Of a stretch of DNA of 64,000 nucleotides, positions 1-11,224 are shown one piece after another. How positions within the stretch are numbered: position 1 is the stretch's first letter; the number at the start of each line of letters is the position of its first letter. The stretch lies in assembly GCF_943734655.1 (NCBI RefSeq), contig NC_071353.1, positions 24,662,501 through 24,726,500 on the forward strand. The letters run 5' to 3'. The notes beneath the pieces are model-generated. The model worked only from the letters and a program-made list of their open reading frames with translations, had not been told where the DNA came from and ran no database searches. Source of the DNA: Sabethes cyaneus (Eukaryota; Arthropoda; Insecta; Diptera; Culicidae). The translations under genes and the position numbers were made by a program.

Positions 1-199
1 TGACCGTCATTTGTTCTTCATTTAAAGGTTTGTTAGTATAAAGTGTTTCTCAGTTTTGCTGAAAAGTGATAGAAGTGACATTTTTTATCGCATATGTACT
101 GTTCTAGATTGCATTTGAAAGAAATGAATACTTTTTTGAATCAAATCAGTTCATGATAGATTTCAAATTTTCTCCATATTATTCAAGAATGCGTACTCT

Positions 200-1390
200 T
201 GACTTTAGTCATTCGCCTTTTGCCTTTGTTTTTGCGTATTTTATCTTTTATTTTTCGTCGTTTAATTATTTCGCATTTTGTCGCCTTTTCCTGTCATCTT
301 CTTGTCGTTTTTTTATTTTAATTTGATTATAGTCACTTTAACAGCTTGGATCATTCGTGATTTCAGCGGGACGGGAGTTTGAATCCGAGTCCTCGGCGTG
401 AGAGGCGTAACTACACCGTGTTGACCCCTCCTTCTTGTTGTTTTTTAACGATAGGTGGTTGTTCTACGTTATGTTCAACATCTGGTGTTCTGTCATTGTC
501 ATTTTGTCTCTTTTTAACATTTTTTATTGCTTTTTGTGGCGTTTTCGGTTTGATGGCGTCGTAATTAGTATCTTTTTTGGCATAGTCACTGTTTTACTGA
601 CTTTTTTCTTTAGCCAAAGGCATATATTTAAAGTCTTTTTGTCGTTTTGTATTGCTGTTTTTTTTTTCATTTTTGTCACGGTTTTTAACCTTTTCTGGTG
701 TCTTTAAGTCGTATTTTGTCGTCGTTTGTCTTTTCATCTACTTGTCTTCACTTTTTCGTCATATCTTTTCGCTGGCATTGCACTGTTTGTTCGTCGTTTA
801 TTTGCTATCTTTCCATCATTCCTTCATCGTCTTTTCGTCACCTTATCGTTGCTTTTTCGAAACCTTTTCGTCGTCTTATTGTCATCGCTTTGCTGCCTTT
901 TCTCCATATTCGGTGTCTCATTATCATTTCTCTGTTGTATTTTTATTGTCCTTTTGACATCTTTCCACCGTATTTTGGTTTTTTGACATTTAGCCGCCTT
1001 TTCTACGTTTTATTGTCATCTTTTCATCATCTTTCGTCCTGTTTGTTGCCAAAACAACAAAAACGTTGTCTTTTTCTTGTCTTTTCGTTGGTCTTTCGTC
1101 GTTCTTTTCGACGACGTTTATTCGCCATCAATTCGTAGTCATTTTAGTATGTTTTATCGCCAGTTTGACAGTTTTTAAATACTCTTTCCCATTTTTTGTC
1201 GTGTTTTTTGTCGCAGTTTAGGCACTCTTTTCGTTGTCTTTTTATCGTATTTTTACAATCTTTTTATCACTGTTCCATTGACTTTGAATCACATTTTCGT
1301 CAACATTTCGCCATCTCTGCATTGTATTTTCTATATATTTTAGTCATCTTTTCATCGCTTTTTGAAGGTTTATATGTCCAAGCGTTTTAA
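200..1390. repeat. Pyrimidine-rich degenerate array (TTTTCGTC-like words)
   Basis: The + strand is very T-rich with recurring words such as TTTTCGTC, TTTTTGTCG and TTTCATC at irregular 8-12 base spacing. Purines are depleted and stop codons are rare, so several overlapping frames stay open and give Phe/Ser/Leu-rich translations that look hydrophobic. This composition explains those frames better than membrane proteins do. A tRNA-derived SINE lies inside at 322-428. I see no clean fixed period. Confidence 0.6.
322..428 (-). mobile_element. tRNA-derived SINE, copy 1
   Basis: Read on the - strand this matches two other copies in the window (15750-15850 and 47121-47238). It has a polymerase III B-box-like word (GGACTCGGATTCAAACTCC) in the tRNA-like part and then a shared tail reading GTTAAAGTGACTATAATC. 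The A-box side at 415-428 is eroded. Known biology: tRNA-derived SINEs are transcribed by Pol III and mobilised by LINE proteins. The family name is not certain; Feilai-type mosquito SINEs are a comparison to make. Confidence 0.65.
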
Positions 1391-1990
1391 TTTATCGCGT
1401 GCGTAAAAAGAGCATATTAAACATTAACACATATAAAACAAAGATTTCTACTCACTTGATTATAAAGAAAAACCTTATTCGCTCGATTTTGAAAATCTAG
1501 GAATAATGGAAAATACTTTTCCATTTTGCCGTACTCTAAGCAAGAAAATATCAGTATTACTATAAACGTAAATATCACTACGATCAGAACGCGAAAGCAG
1601 AGAAGTGGAAAATTTTATGCCATTAACGCATATATTGATGAAACTTTCTATCTGCCGTCAAAGTGAAAAATGCTAGTTCTTATTGACAGCCTTCTTCTCA
1701 TAAAATTTAACTATTCTGCTCGCTTTTTTCTCTCAGAAAGAATAAAGTTATGCTTTTCGGGAAATTATTCACTGCATGTAGCGTAATTTCGCTTTTTGTC
1801 ATTAAATAAAACTTTCATTTTTTCCAGCAAAGTTTATAAAAATCCGTAGATTTGAGCACTTGATCCGTAGGTCCGTTGAAAATGCTTGAAACCGTAGAAC
1901 TACGCATAAATCCGTAGATCTGGCATCACTGACTCGACATTCGACAGTGACTGAGTCGAGTCGAGATGCTCGACGTGACTTACAGAATTG
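1391..1990. other. No gene recognised
   Basis: AT-rich sequence. The only pattern seen is a cluster of GAGTCGA/CTCGAC words at about 1930-1976. No coding signal or recognised element. Confidence 0.5.
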
Positions 1991-1996
1991 GGGCCA

Positions 1997-2044
1997 TAGA
2001 TAGAAGATAGAAGATAGAAGTTAGAAGGTAGATAGAAGATAGAT
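1997..2044. repeat. Simple repeat, AGATAGA-like
   Basis: About seven imperfect copies of a 7-8 base unit (TAGAAGA/TAGATAGA). It lies just outside the left end of the mariner-type element at 2137. Confidence 0.8.
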
Positions 2045-2136
2045 TTGTCGTTTGGGTATCTTTTTCTGAGAAAGGATGGCCATTTTGCCAATTTTTTTGA
2101 AGCATAACTTTTGAATGACTGAACCGATTTTCATTA

Positions 2137-2978
2137 CAGTAATGTTCCGATTTGGTCAGCCCCATGTTGAATTTTGGGCTGACAAAATGAGGAAACTGAC
2201 AAAATCGGGATTTTTTGTCGATTTTTTTTTTTAAATTCAAGACTTAAGACCTTGCAATATCGAAGACTTCTACTAAAAAGTAAACTTCAACCCTCAATTG
2301 GTCAACCGAAAGCTCAATGAACCGGGCACACCACACTGGTCCAGAACCTTTTTAGGTGCGCATTAGTTTTGAGCTAAAGCTTTGAAGCTAAAAGTTTTAT
2401 CGTCCAGCGGAATTCAAATTTTCATTAATCCCCCTAAAAGTGCAATAAAAATTTTATTTTTCTTCGGTTTCTATATAACGCATTGATGTGTTTTGCAAAG
2501 TTTTACAGCATATTATTACAAGAAATTTTGCTGAAGACAGTAACCTTATATCTCTTCAGCAAAGATAGAAAAATCCTATTTCTCATAAATGAACAATCGT
2601 TAAAATCAGTTTTTCTATTTTAGTTGTTTTTGTAGCTGTTGTATGGCTTTTTCTAGTTTTACAAAGTTATACAAATAGTAAAAATACACAACATTGCTGA
2701 ATATAGTATACCTCTATCTTTGCTTGTTTAGGAAGTATAGAACTTTTACTATAAAAATACTCTAATGTTGACCCCGAATTACTCGCAAGAAGGCATCATT
2801 TTATTCAAAAGCACTCTCCAGAGAATCAGAATAGTTTCGAGCAGGCTGAAAAATTGTTTAAACCAATTTTAAAAGCACAAAAGTTAAACAAAATTTATAG
2901 GCTGACAAAATCGGGATTAAATGTTAATAAAATCGGGGGTAGACACAATCGGAAGCTGACAAAATCGGAACATTACTG
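2137..2978. mobile_element. Non-autonomous Tc1/mariner-type element, 842 bp
   Basis: The left end reads CAGTAATGTTCCGATTT and the right end is its reverse complement; the ~24-bp terminal inverted repeats differ at one base. Both ends are flanked by TA (2135-2136 and 2979-2980), the target duplication of the Tc1/mariner superfamily. Sub-terminal copies of GCTGACAAAATCGG occur inside both ends (around 2178-2210 and 2899-2935). No transposase reading frame is present, so it would need a transposase supplied in trans. Confidence 0.85.
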
Positions 2979-2980
2979 TA

Positions 2981-5690
2981 TTTTAATTCCAAATGAAAGG
3001 TATTATTATTCTTTATTCGTGTTTATTATCTGTTGGTAGACGTGATATGAGCCAACTAGCACAGCTTTAGCTAAGAGTTGAATTATGTCTCGAAGATGTG
3101 TCGATTTCTATCTCAAATAACAAGTAAGATGGTGTAACAAAGGTTCCATTCACCACCAGGTTGATCAAATTGGGTTTTTCTATCGTAAATGTAGTTTATC
3201 AGCAATACCGCTTAATTGAAATCGCTTAAAAGTTCAAAACGTCTTGATTTCCACAGACATAAAAGACAAACACCGTTGAAACCAAATACATTCCAAACCA
3301 AAAAAGGCGTCAATCACAATACTGGCGGAGGGAATAATCAATCACCACAGGAGCAATCCGTCGTCCGCACATTGCTCTAACCGCACGCCGTCGGCAAAAT
3401 ATTGGCACTGAAAATTGACTCTCCGACTCCGACTCGACTCAACTCGACTCGACTTGGTTGTTGGATGGAATCGTTTGATATGCTAGCAGTCAGTCTATCG
3501 CCGTGAATGTCAGGATACCATTTCTCAAGAAGGGATTAACAAAGCAGTGCAGTGTGAGTGGAAAAATATCGGTGCATCGGGTTGATGAAACAAATGAAAG
3601 ATCAATTGCCGTACATCAAACGAATGGCTGACTCTAAAGGGGAGATTATCTTTCACGAGCTGGACCGAGCCAAGCTTGCACGTATACGCAGAGTGAAAGC
3701 AAGAGCTCGAAACAACGAAACAGTTTGTTTTGACAGGGTGTTGTTTTTTTTTGCAAAAATCGTTGTGGAAAATATTGAATGCACATTTGAGAAATGTAAA
3801 ACTCAGATGTTGTTATATTTGAGACAATTTTGCGTTATTATTATCCTTAAAATTTTTTTTGGACTCTGCCAAATGCTACAAACTACCCAGCAAACATGTT
3901 ATTTGAATAATAATTTATTCAACTGTTAAATAGTTGGTATTTAAGAACCTGGAACTTGGTAAGAAGCTTAACTAACATTACGCAAAAATGTTCATTGAAT
4001 ACAAAGTTGTGCCGTCTAAACTGATCTAACTATTACCTTTTAGTACCAGAAGTAAATATAGGTCAGTAAATTCATAGCATGTAATAAAACAAGTGTGTGT
4101 TCGAAGTTTTCTACGCTATATCGAAGGGCAATCAAATATAAAATGGGGACCACTTCAGCTGAAACTGCAAGAAGAAAAACTCATTTACCTGCCAACGACA
4201 GATCACGACGAATTGAAATCCCGACCCGCTGTGAAACTCCGCTCCGCTCCACTCCGTAGCGAACAACGGCATCGGCATCCTGTCGTTAAAGGCAATCGGT
4301 AAACGGTAACTTTTCGAATCAATCACCAACTTTGACTGTGATGAAGACAAAGATTAATCGAAGGTTGTGTGCGGAAAGAGGCGACTCAGAAGTAAGCCGG
4401 TGCCATGTCACGTATCCTGACGTGCGTCTCGCGCTAGACGCTCGAAAGTTCATTATTTAACGTTTGAATTGGCTGCTGCACACGGTCGCCTCATTAGCCC
4501 ACACGAGGTTTGGCGGCAACACGTACCGGATTCAGTCAGATTGTAAGGCTGGTTGTCGTCCTGGAAGTTTATTTCGCTAATTTTTAAAGACTTCCTACGG
4601 AAGAAAATCTATTAAAACACTTTGGAATAATTGGAATAAAATAACTACGCAACACGTGCGTGTGACCCAAAAAAAGCAGTGGCTTGTGATGAAGGCTACT
4701 TACACAATGACAAACACAAACCGCATCCTCTTGTTGTCGGTGGTTTACCAGCATCGGGTTCTGATAGTGATTTGGTCGAAATGCTTTTGGTTTTTGCATA
4801 TCAGCCAAAGCATATTAGCGGTTTTAATCGATTTTCATTCCTGATCGAACATTAAAAATCAATACCATCACAATAAAACTAGTGAAATACATATGATGTT
4901 GCGTATTTAATTTCATTGTTCACAAAAAATATTGAAACAAAATGGCATATCGTCATTTATTTCCAAGTAAGTAATTAATTGGATGTATCTCGGCGGGACC
5001 GACTGGTAAGAGTGTTCAAATTAACTTCGTTTTTCCAATTATTCTTTAAAATGAAAATGTTGACATTTGCAGAGATTAATGCAAAGTAAGGTTGCAATTT
5101 GCTCTTCGGTAATGTATATCATTAATTTTGATTTATACGAGGCCGTATGTTTTACGTATGGAAAATCAGCAGAAAACAATTATTAAGCTGTTCAGCAGTG
5201 GAAACATATCTTTTACTTCCGAGAATCATTATACCATGCCGCAGTGACTATAAACGTAATGTCCTTGCCGTCATTGCGATGAAATGAATCGTTATGGTAT
5301 TACTCACTAATTGATTACAAGAAACATGCTGGAAAACAGTGCAATTCGAATCATCGGATTCCTGGTGGTGGTGATAATTACTGAGAATTGCCTTTACTTG
5401 TCAGCAACCGATTTTTTCGGCACCGTGAATTAATTGTGAGTCGTCAACTACCTGTGCTGATCTATATTAAGGACGTTATATTAGCAAGGAATCTCTTTGA
5501 GCACTGATTTTCACGTTTGATTAACTGATAAGTTAAATATTAGATGTAGTAATGTGATTAATTAAGAGCTCGGGAACTACAATGCACACAAAAACTTGTT
5601 GCATTTTGATTTTGGTTAAAATGCACCAAAGATGTGCCGATGTTATTAACATTTGGTACCAGCACCCTCAAAGGTGCATTGTGAAACAAA
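2981..5690. other. Mostly unrecognised sequence
   Basis: AT-rich with a few GC-richer patches (3330-3460, 4200-4280, 4380-4560). A GACTC/CGACT repeat lies at 3421-3456. Apart from the weak candidate exon listed at 3588-3731, I see no domain, repeat family or RNA gene. Confidence 0.5.
3588..3731 (+). CDS. Weak candidate first exon, unknown product
   Basis: An ATG at 3558 or 3588 opens a frame whose first ~55 residues are mixed and basic (for example KLARIRRVKARARNNE), with codon use unlike the AT-rich flanks. After about 3731 the frame turns into Phe/Ile/Leu-rich translation typical of AT-rich non-coding DNA, as if an intron had begun, although no strong GT donor is obvious. An initiator-like TCAGTC sits at 3490-3495, about 95 bases upstream. 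I do not recognise a family. It may equally be a chance frame. Confidence 0.18.
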
Positions 5691-5694
5691 GAGC

Positions 5695-6424
5695 TAACCG
5701 AAGCCCTCTACGAGGATTGCCGGGTTAGCTGATTCACCGTATTGGCAACGAAATTATTGAAGTAGATTCTCCGTTTGAGGTTTACCGAAAAAATTTCTAT
5801 CGGTCGCAGGTGGAGGGCGTTTATCTTCAGCCGGCCCAATTCCTCCACTGATCTTTTGGCATAATGGGCCAAGATCAGAGCTTAGTGTGGGAGTCATCGC
5901 TTACTTTCTTGGTGAGAGACGCAAAGTATCCGGACCCTGACAGTCATTGTCGTCCAGCGTCAAGTAGGTTTCACCATCCATTATGACCTCGTGGCGCTTC
6001 GTCGGAATATTTTTTTAACCACCACCTAATGCCGCTCCTTCTAGATGATTGCCTGTTGCTCAGATAGGGCCAGCCTCGACTGACGGTTCCGCATGAAAAT
6101 GTCCATTATGGCCAAGTCTTTTTTCAATTCTTGGTCAATTGCTCCGACCTCCCGGCCCAAGGCGCGGAACGATGAGGCCACCTTGCTCTCTGTCTTCCTC
6201 TTCAGCTTCTGCTGTACTTTACGGTCGCGCGCCACCATCGGGTGGCCGGAAGCGGCCTTCCGTACCACGCTTTTGCCTTTCTCCGGAAGGAAGAGGATGT
6301 TGTAAGTGCTGCTGAATCGCCTTGCGGACACGAAGTGCCTTACGATGCCGAACTTTTTCGCTCCGGGGGCAACTTGGCAGTACGAATAAAGTATCGAGCG
6401 TAGTTGCTTGAATGTTTTCGCCAT
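5695..6424 (-). pseudogene. Degenerate DD37E mariner-type transposase
   Basis: The - strand frame from the ATG at 6424 to about 6041 (127 codons) resembles the N-terminal DNA-binding part of Tc1/mariner transposases: a first helix-turn-helix, then a GKSVVRKAASGHP-like linker and a second helix region. Downstream, in shifted frames, are the catalytic landmarks: MDGETYL with the first Asp at about 5967-5984, DLAHYAK-like sequence with the second Asp at about 5861-5880, and RPIE with the final Glu at about 5795-5806. The distance from second Asp to Glu is ~12 residues shorter than the DD37E norm, so there is a deletion as well as frameshifts. It cannot encode an active enzyme. Family assignment follows the motifs. 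Confidence 0.75.
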
Positions 6425-6477
6425 GGCTGCTGCAAATCAACTGATAATGCTGTTAATTTTTTTCATTTGATTTTTTT

Positions 6478-6587
6478 GATTCCACATCTTACGCATATCT
6501 CCGACCAAACTTTTCCCTTTAAATAGAGTATTTGGTTTAAAAACATCTAGGAAGTTCGGGACGGAGATATGCGTAATGTGTGGATTC
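6478..6587. repeat. Inverted repeat upstream of the transposase remnant
   Basis: Arms at 6482-6503 and 6562-6583 pair (CCACATCTTACGCATATCTC with its complement, two mismatches) around a ~58-base loop. It lies just upstream of the - strand transposase start, so it may derive from that element's terminal region or be a separate small foldback. Confidence 0.55.
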
Positions 6588-6589
6588 AA

Positions 6590-6905
6590 ATCCTAGCAAA
6601 AATAGATTTTTCTCTCTCATGTAAATTTAGTATGGGTTTATTTTCAGGCCCCTCTTATTTTTCTTTTAATGGCGTTTCTTTCGGTTGTAGCAGAAAAATG
6701 GTGTTTTTTCTATTCTTCCTACGTTTTGAATAATAGGGTACGGGAGGGTATTCCCAGCACGCTACTAAATTCGGCATACATTACCTTTTTTGCTGCGCTT
6801 TCCCAAATAAAAACTTTGCCGCATATCAGCATATGGTGCTCTATATACACCAACATGTGATGAAGTTGCGCCTGAAACTCTTTTATCGTGTTGACATAGC
6901 TAGTA
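6590..6905. other. No feature recognised
   Basis: AT-rich sequence without recognised motifs or repeats. Confidence 0.4.
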
Positions 6906-6910
6906 TTTGA

Positions 6911-6989
6911 GTGACATACACTTGCTTCTGGTGCTAGTGTATATGTACGATTAAATGATACACTAGCGCCAGAAGCATGCTGTTGTCAC
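6911..6989. repeat. Small foldback sequence
   Basis: CTTCTGGTGCTAGTGTAT at 6925-6942 pairs with its complement at 6958-6975 with one mismatch, and GTGACA/TGTCAC pair outside it. It could be a minimal MITE or a hairpin. No target duplication was identified. Confidence 0.5.
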
Positions 6990-7079
6990 TGCAAAATTAG
7001 TTATCTTCAATGAGCCGCTATCTAGGCAATACCGACACGTTAGTCATTGGTCTCTCGTTTGATCGGTTTTTGAAAAGCA

Positions 7080-7440
7080 TATAATTCCTGTGCAGGTTAT
7101 TTCGACTAGCCACTTGTAAATCTGACTTCTTCCCGGTAAACCCTATAAATCGACAAAAAACCGTTTTTAAACCTTCCCTTTGATAATGGCCACCCTAACT
7201 CCCCTTTCAGAAATCATCATTCAGAATCATTCCAATTGCAAGAGAAATGCACCCCCTTACCCATTTGAACCTTTCTTTCCCCTTGTAAGAGACCATCTTC
7301 CTCTTTTGTCAACCCCCCTGTGGTGATTCTTTTATGCCAAAATACATGTGTTTGACAAACGACGTTTAATGAAGAACAGTCCAGAAGTTCCGGAGTAATG
7401 GCGAAACATACATTTATACTCACGTTCTTCATTCCCCTAC
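7080..7440 (+). repeat. C-rich family 2 remnant
   Basis: Matches the family 2 arrays at 10150-10737, 25210-26323 and 57916-59257: it has the opening phrase with CCACTTGTA and TCTGACTTCTTC, C-rich islands, and the recurring ATGAAGAAC...GGAGTAATGG and AACATACA...ACTCACG words. Strongly diverged and lacking clear ends. Confidence 0.6.
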
Positions 7441-7929
7441 TTGTCCCATGTGTATTCTTTCCCAGTCAGCTTCCTCTTCTATCACGTAGTTAATTATGCA
7501 TTGGTTTGCTCTATGGCAATCACTATAATGGAAACTAAACAACGGTCTTTTGACGGAGGACTACGTCTTTGTTTACTATACTGGGACTGGGTAGCACTTT
7601 GTAAAAACGAAAAATAGAAGTGTAACGTTTGAATGAAATATTTCAAACGCTAATAGCTACTATACTACTGAACGAAACATAACAGTTAATATGTCGTTGG
7701 ATAGATAAAGTGTCCAGCAATTTTATAGTAACATATTAATAATATTTTTTTATACGCTAAATAGTGAAAATGTGTGTAAAGTTTTAAGGTCGAATTTTTC
7801 CAGACATTTCCCTTGTGATCGCCTAGCTTCACAGGCACGGACGACAATTAGATACACCAAAGGATTTGGATCCAAATGATAACCTTTGAGACCACTTTGT
7901 AAACCACACCCCTTTTCCAATCCAATTGG
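7441..7929. other. No feature recognised
   Basis: Begins with a decayed tail that may still belong to the family 2 remnant (about 7441-7510), then AT-rich sequence with no recognised coding potential. Confidence 0.4.
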
Positions 7930-8173
7930 CAACATCGATGGCTATTGACGGCAACACCGACCACGAAGATAAGCGGAATCAGCGGGCAATGGCCAACGTG
8001 AATCCCACACGATGCACTTTACGTTACATTTTGCATTATCCCCATCGGAGACATGCGAAATTGTTCGATAGCTTGCTCAATCAGTGTCGGATAATCATTT
8101 AAGCAGTAGTAGCCGATATGGTTTCCTCCACCACCTACACTAGCTTACAAGTAGCAGCGGCAGTGCCAGTGAC

Positions 8174-8238
8174 TATAAAATGGTACACTTGGTTCGCCGC
8201 TTGCTCATTTATCGCACGATCGCACTGACGGATGGTCA
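8174..8238 (+). promoter_or_regulatory. Core promoter-like block, repeat copy 1
   Basis: TATAAA at 8174-8179, an arthropod initiator TCATTT at 8205-8210 (A+1 at 8207, TATA starting at -33) and GGTCA at 8234-8238, exactly +28 to +32, fitting the DPE consensus RGWYV. All three are classical RNA polymerase II core elements with the expected spacing. Activity is inferred. Confidence 0.5.
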
Positions 8239-8737
8239 GTATTTATCATCGACGGCTATTCGTGGCGGAACCAACGGCATTTGGCGGCAACACCGATACC
8301 AAGTGAAGGTAAAAACGATGGCATTTTGGCGGCAACACCGGTAATTGGAGGCAAATCCAACGACCTTTGCGGCAATTAATGGCAACATCGATGACAATTC
8401 GAAACAAACCCGATGGCATTTTGGCGGCAGTTTCAATGGCAATTATCGCAAACCAACACTGAAGGCAAATGGAAACGGATCGACTGACGGGCAGCAAATT
8501 CAGCAGCACGCCATTGTGGTCTTAAACAATTCTTATAAGAACTATGGTAATTGAAGAATGGAAAGATTTTTCTACACTTTCTAAATGGTTAACGTTTCAT
8601 TTTGCGTTGTACCATGGTAAACATGGAAAATGCTTGCTCATTCAGCGTCGAATAATCATTTGAGCAGCAGCAGCAGTCGATCTGGTTTCCCCAAACCCCT
8701 ACACTAGCTTACAAGTAGCAGCGGCAGTGCCAGTGAC

Positions 8738-8802
8738 TATAAAATAGCACACTTGGTTCACCGTCTGCTCATTTATCGCACGATTGCACTGGCGGACGGT
8801 CA
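8738..8802 (+). promoter_or_regulatory. Core promoter-like block, repeat copy 2
   Basis: TATAAA 8738-8743, initiator TCATTT 8769-8774 (A+1 at 8771), DPE-like GGTCA 8798-8802. Spacing is the same as in copy 1 although the surrounding bases have diverged. Confidence 0.5.
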
Positions 8803-9263
8803 GTATTTACCGTCAACGGCTATTGGTGGGGCAACACCAGTAATTGGCGGTAACGCCGATGGCAAATGGAGGCAGAAACGATGGAATTTCGGCGGAAACA
8901 CCGGCAATCGGAGGCAAACCAAGGGCTTGGGATGGCAATTGGTGGCAAGACCAAGGACATTTCGCGGCAACACCGGTTGTTAGCGGTAACATTAATGGCA
9001 ATTGGAGGTAAAGCCGATGGCATTTTGGCGGAACGATGGCAAACGGAAACGGAACGACTGACTGGCAGTAAATTCAGCAGCAGGCCGTTGTGGTCTTAAA
9101 CAGTTCTTATAAGAACTATAGTAATTGAAGAATGGAAAGATTTTTCTACACTTTCTAAATGGTTATCGTTCCATTCGGATAATTATTTGAGCAGCAGCAG
9201 CAGCCGATCTGGTTTCTCCCACACCTACACTAGCTGTCAAGTAGCAACGGCAGTGCCAATGAC

Positions 9264-9328
9264 TATAAAATAGCACACTAGGTTCGCCGTCTGCTCATTT
9301 ATCGCACGATCGCACTGACGGACGGTCA
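9264..9328 (+). promoter_or_regulatory. Core promoter-like block, repeat copy 3
   Basis: TATAAA 9264-9269, initiator TCATTT 9295-9300 (A+1 at 9297), DPE-like GGTCA 9324-9328. Spacing is again identical. The downstream part of the repeat unit is missing here. Confidence 0.5.
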
Positions 9329-9451
9329 GTATTTTGATAAAACTAATCCATTTCTTCTTTACAGTGATTTGGTATTTCCTATCACTCCTGTATTAGCGGG
9401 CAACCATCATCCTAGAGTCTAAAGGACCGAATAGCGACATCCATCTATATA

Positions 9452-9853
9452 CAGTGGACCCTCGTTCGTTTGAACGATTCCTCATGCAAACTAACGGGGT
9501 TAGTTTTTAATTTGAACAACTGGTGACCCTAAATATGCTGGAACTGGTGTGAACTGGCTGCCCTGCTCTTTGTTATTGTTTTGGTGGTTTGATTCAGTTG
9601 GCAGTTGCAAGCAGTGAATATTCATTCTCCGATCGGATTTTTACCATAATCGTTGGGAAAATGCAATGTGAAACAGATTAAACACGCTAGATCAGCACAA
9701 ACAAATCGTGTTTATGTGCATTGTCTGCATAAGCAAATGATGCCATATTGTGTATGACGTTTGAACCATTTTTAATTTGCACGTCGTGCAAACCAACGGG
9801 GTTCAAATTAAAGTGTTCAGATTAAAAACGGTCAAACGAACGGGGGTCCACGG
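9452..9853. mobile_element. pogo/Tigger-like MITE, 402 bp
   Basis: The left end CAGTGGACCCTCGTTCG and the complement of the right end CCGTGGACCCCCGTTCG form terminal inverted repeats of ~25 bp with a few mismatches. TA duplications flank it at 9450-9451 and 9854-9855. Internal words near both ends (CAAACTAACGGGGTT and CAAACCAACGGGGTT) are also related. No transposase is encoded. The pogo-like assignment rests on the TA site and the GTGGACCC-type end and is tentative. Confidence 0.75.
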
Positions 9854-9855
9854 TA

Positions 9856-10149
9856 TTGGCAACAGTAATTATAGTACTGATTTTTAAGAAGTGCTATCAG
9901 CTCAAACATAGTTCTTTTCAGGGCCACCAAACAATTTCAAACGGTTTTTTTCAAAACCACCGTTGATTCAATGAAGAATTTAATCAGAATATTTCGCTCT
10001 TCTTTTACAAATAAACACTCAAACAATGATACTCACAGATACTAAAATATGCATATGCCATAAATGCAGTTTGCATCAGTCTTTGATCTAATGATCAGAC
10101 ATAAAGTTATATTTCATCGATTAAAACATGTTATCAATGTAATGAGTAT
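9856..10149. other. No feature recognised
   Basis: AT-rich spacer between the pogo-like MITE and the family 2 array. Confidence 0.4.
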
Positions 10150-10737
10150 TATATGACACAGTCCTACCTCACCCTTTCGTACAACCCTTAGGGCTGTATA
10201 CCTTGTAGTTTTTTAGCCCCTTGTTAGGGCCCCCCTCTTTGGTAACCTCCCAGTGCTGATTCCCTTATGTCAAGTGTGCCAAGTTTAATAAAGAGCTATC
10301 CAGGCGTTTTGGAGTTAGGGCCTCCCCCCTGTTTTGACCCCCCCCCCCTTTTGTCAACCCATTAAGTTCTGAGTCCCTCATGTCAAGGACCATATGTGCC
10401 AAGTTTGATGAAGAAGCGTCCAGGCGTTTCGGAGTCAGGGCCTCTCCCCTTGTTACGACCCCTCCCTATGTTATGAACCCCCTAGCCTGTTGTCAACCCC
10501 TTTAATTCTGATTCCCTTATGTCAAGGAGCATGTATGCCAAGTTTGATGAAGAACCGTTCAGGCATTTCGGAGTTATGGCCTCTCCCCTGTTACGAACAC
10601 CCCCCCACTTGTCAACCCCCCAGTGCTGATTCTCTTTTATCAATGAATATGTGTGCCAAGTTTGGTGGAGATCGGTCAAGGCGTTCTGGAGTTATGGTGG
10701 AACATACAAACAAACTCACGCTCACTTTTATATAGAT
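10150..10737 (+). repeat. C-rich family 2 array, copy at 10.2 kb
   Basis: About five diverged units of ~110-120 bp. Each has TGTGTGCCAAGTTTGATGAA, a CAGGCGTTTCGGAGT word, then a run of C ending in TTGTCAACCCC. The array ends with GGAACATACAAACAAACTC, ACGCTCACTTTTA and TATAGAT, the same 3' end as the other family 2 copies. No open frame is conserved through it. I do not know the formal family name. Confidence 0.75.
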
Positions 10738-11224
10738 TGCTGCGATCTATAATGGTGCTGGGCTGGTACCGAATGGCCGAAACACAAATGGCCGAGTCAC
10801 GAATGGCCGAAATCCAAATGGCCGAATTTCAACAACAGTCACAGAAGGCCGAATCATGAATGGCCGAATCACGAAAGGCCGAATTTTTTCGGAATGCCTA
10901 AATAACTATTCAAAAAAAAACATGAATTGGCAAGCAGTTAACTACTAACTTTAATAAAACAAAAAACAAAATAAGCTACACAACTATTTACTATAGGGTA
11001 TAGATGATTGAAAGTTCTTTCTTCCCCTAAGCGCAAATGCGAGACCTACAGAGGTTGGAAAACTCGCAAAATATATACGTCGAGTATCAGCAAACGGTTT
11101 TATCATGAGAAATTCGCCTATAACAATGAGTCACATACATTCACGCTGCATATCATCGCAGAATATACGAATATCGTGTGCAACGCAAAAGTGTGAATTC
11201 GCACCTTCTGCTGCTTGAAAAGCC

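Larger units (their letters stand above)
7930..9340 (+). repeat. Three tandem copies of a ~0.55-kb promoter-bearing repeat
   Basis: A landmark block beginning GTAGCAGCGGCAGTGCCAGT recurs at about 8150, 8713 and 9241, giving periods of ~565 and ~527 bp. Each unit has a CAG-rich leader, a TATA/initiator/DPE block (listed separately), a GC-rich stretch of degenerate GGCAACACCGG / GGCATTTTGGCGG words, then an AT-rich stretch with CTTATAAGAACTA. The third copy ends soon after its promoter block. It could be tandem LTR-like or TRIM-like units, or a local satellite. No tRNA primer-binding site, polypurine tract, gag or pol was seen. Confidence 0.7.

Noticed and set aside
435..1138. Overlapping Phe/Ser/Leu-rich frames resembling membrane proteins
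   Set aside because: They lie in a purine-poor tract where several frames are open at once, so hydrophobicity follows from T-richness.
7930..9340. LTR retrotransposon with tandem LTRs
   Set aside because: No TG...CA ends, primer-binding site, polypurine tract or gag/pol sequence was seen, so it is kept as a tandem repeat of unknown nature.
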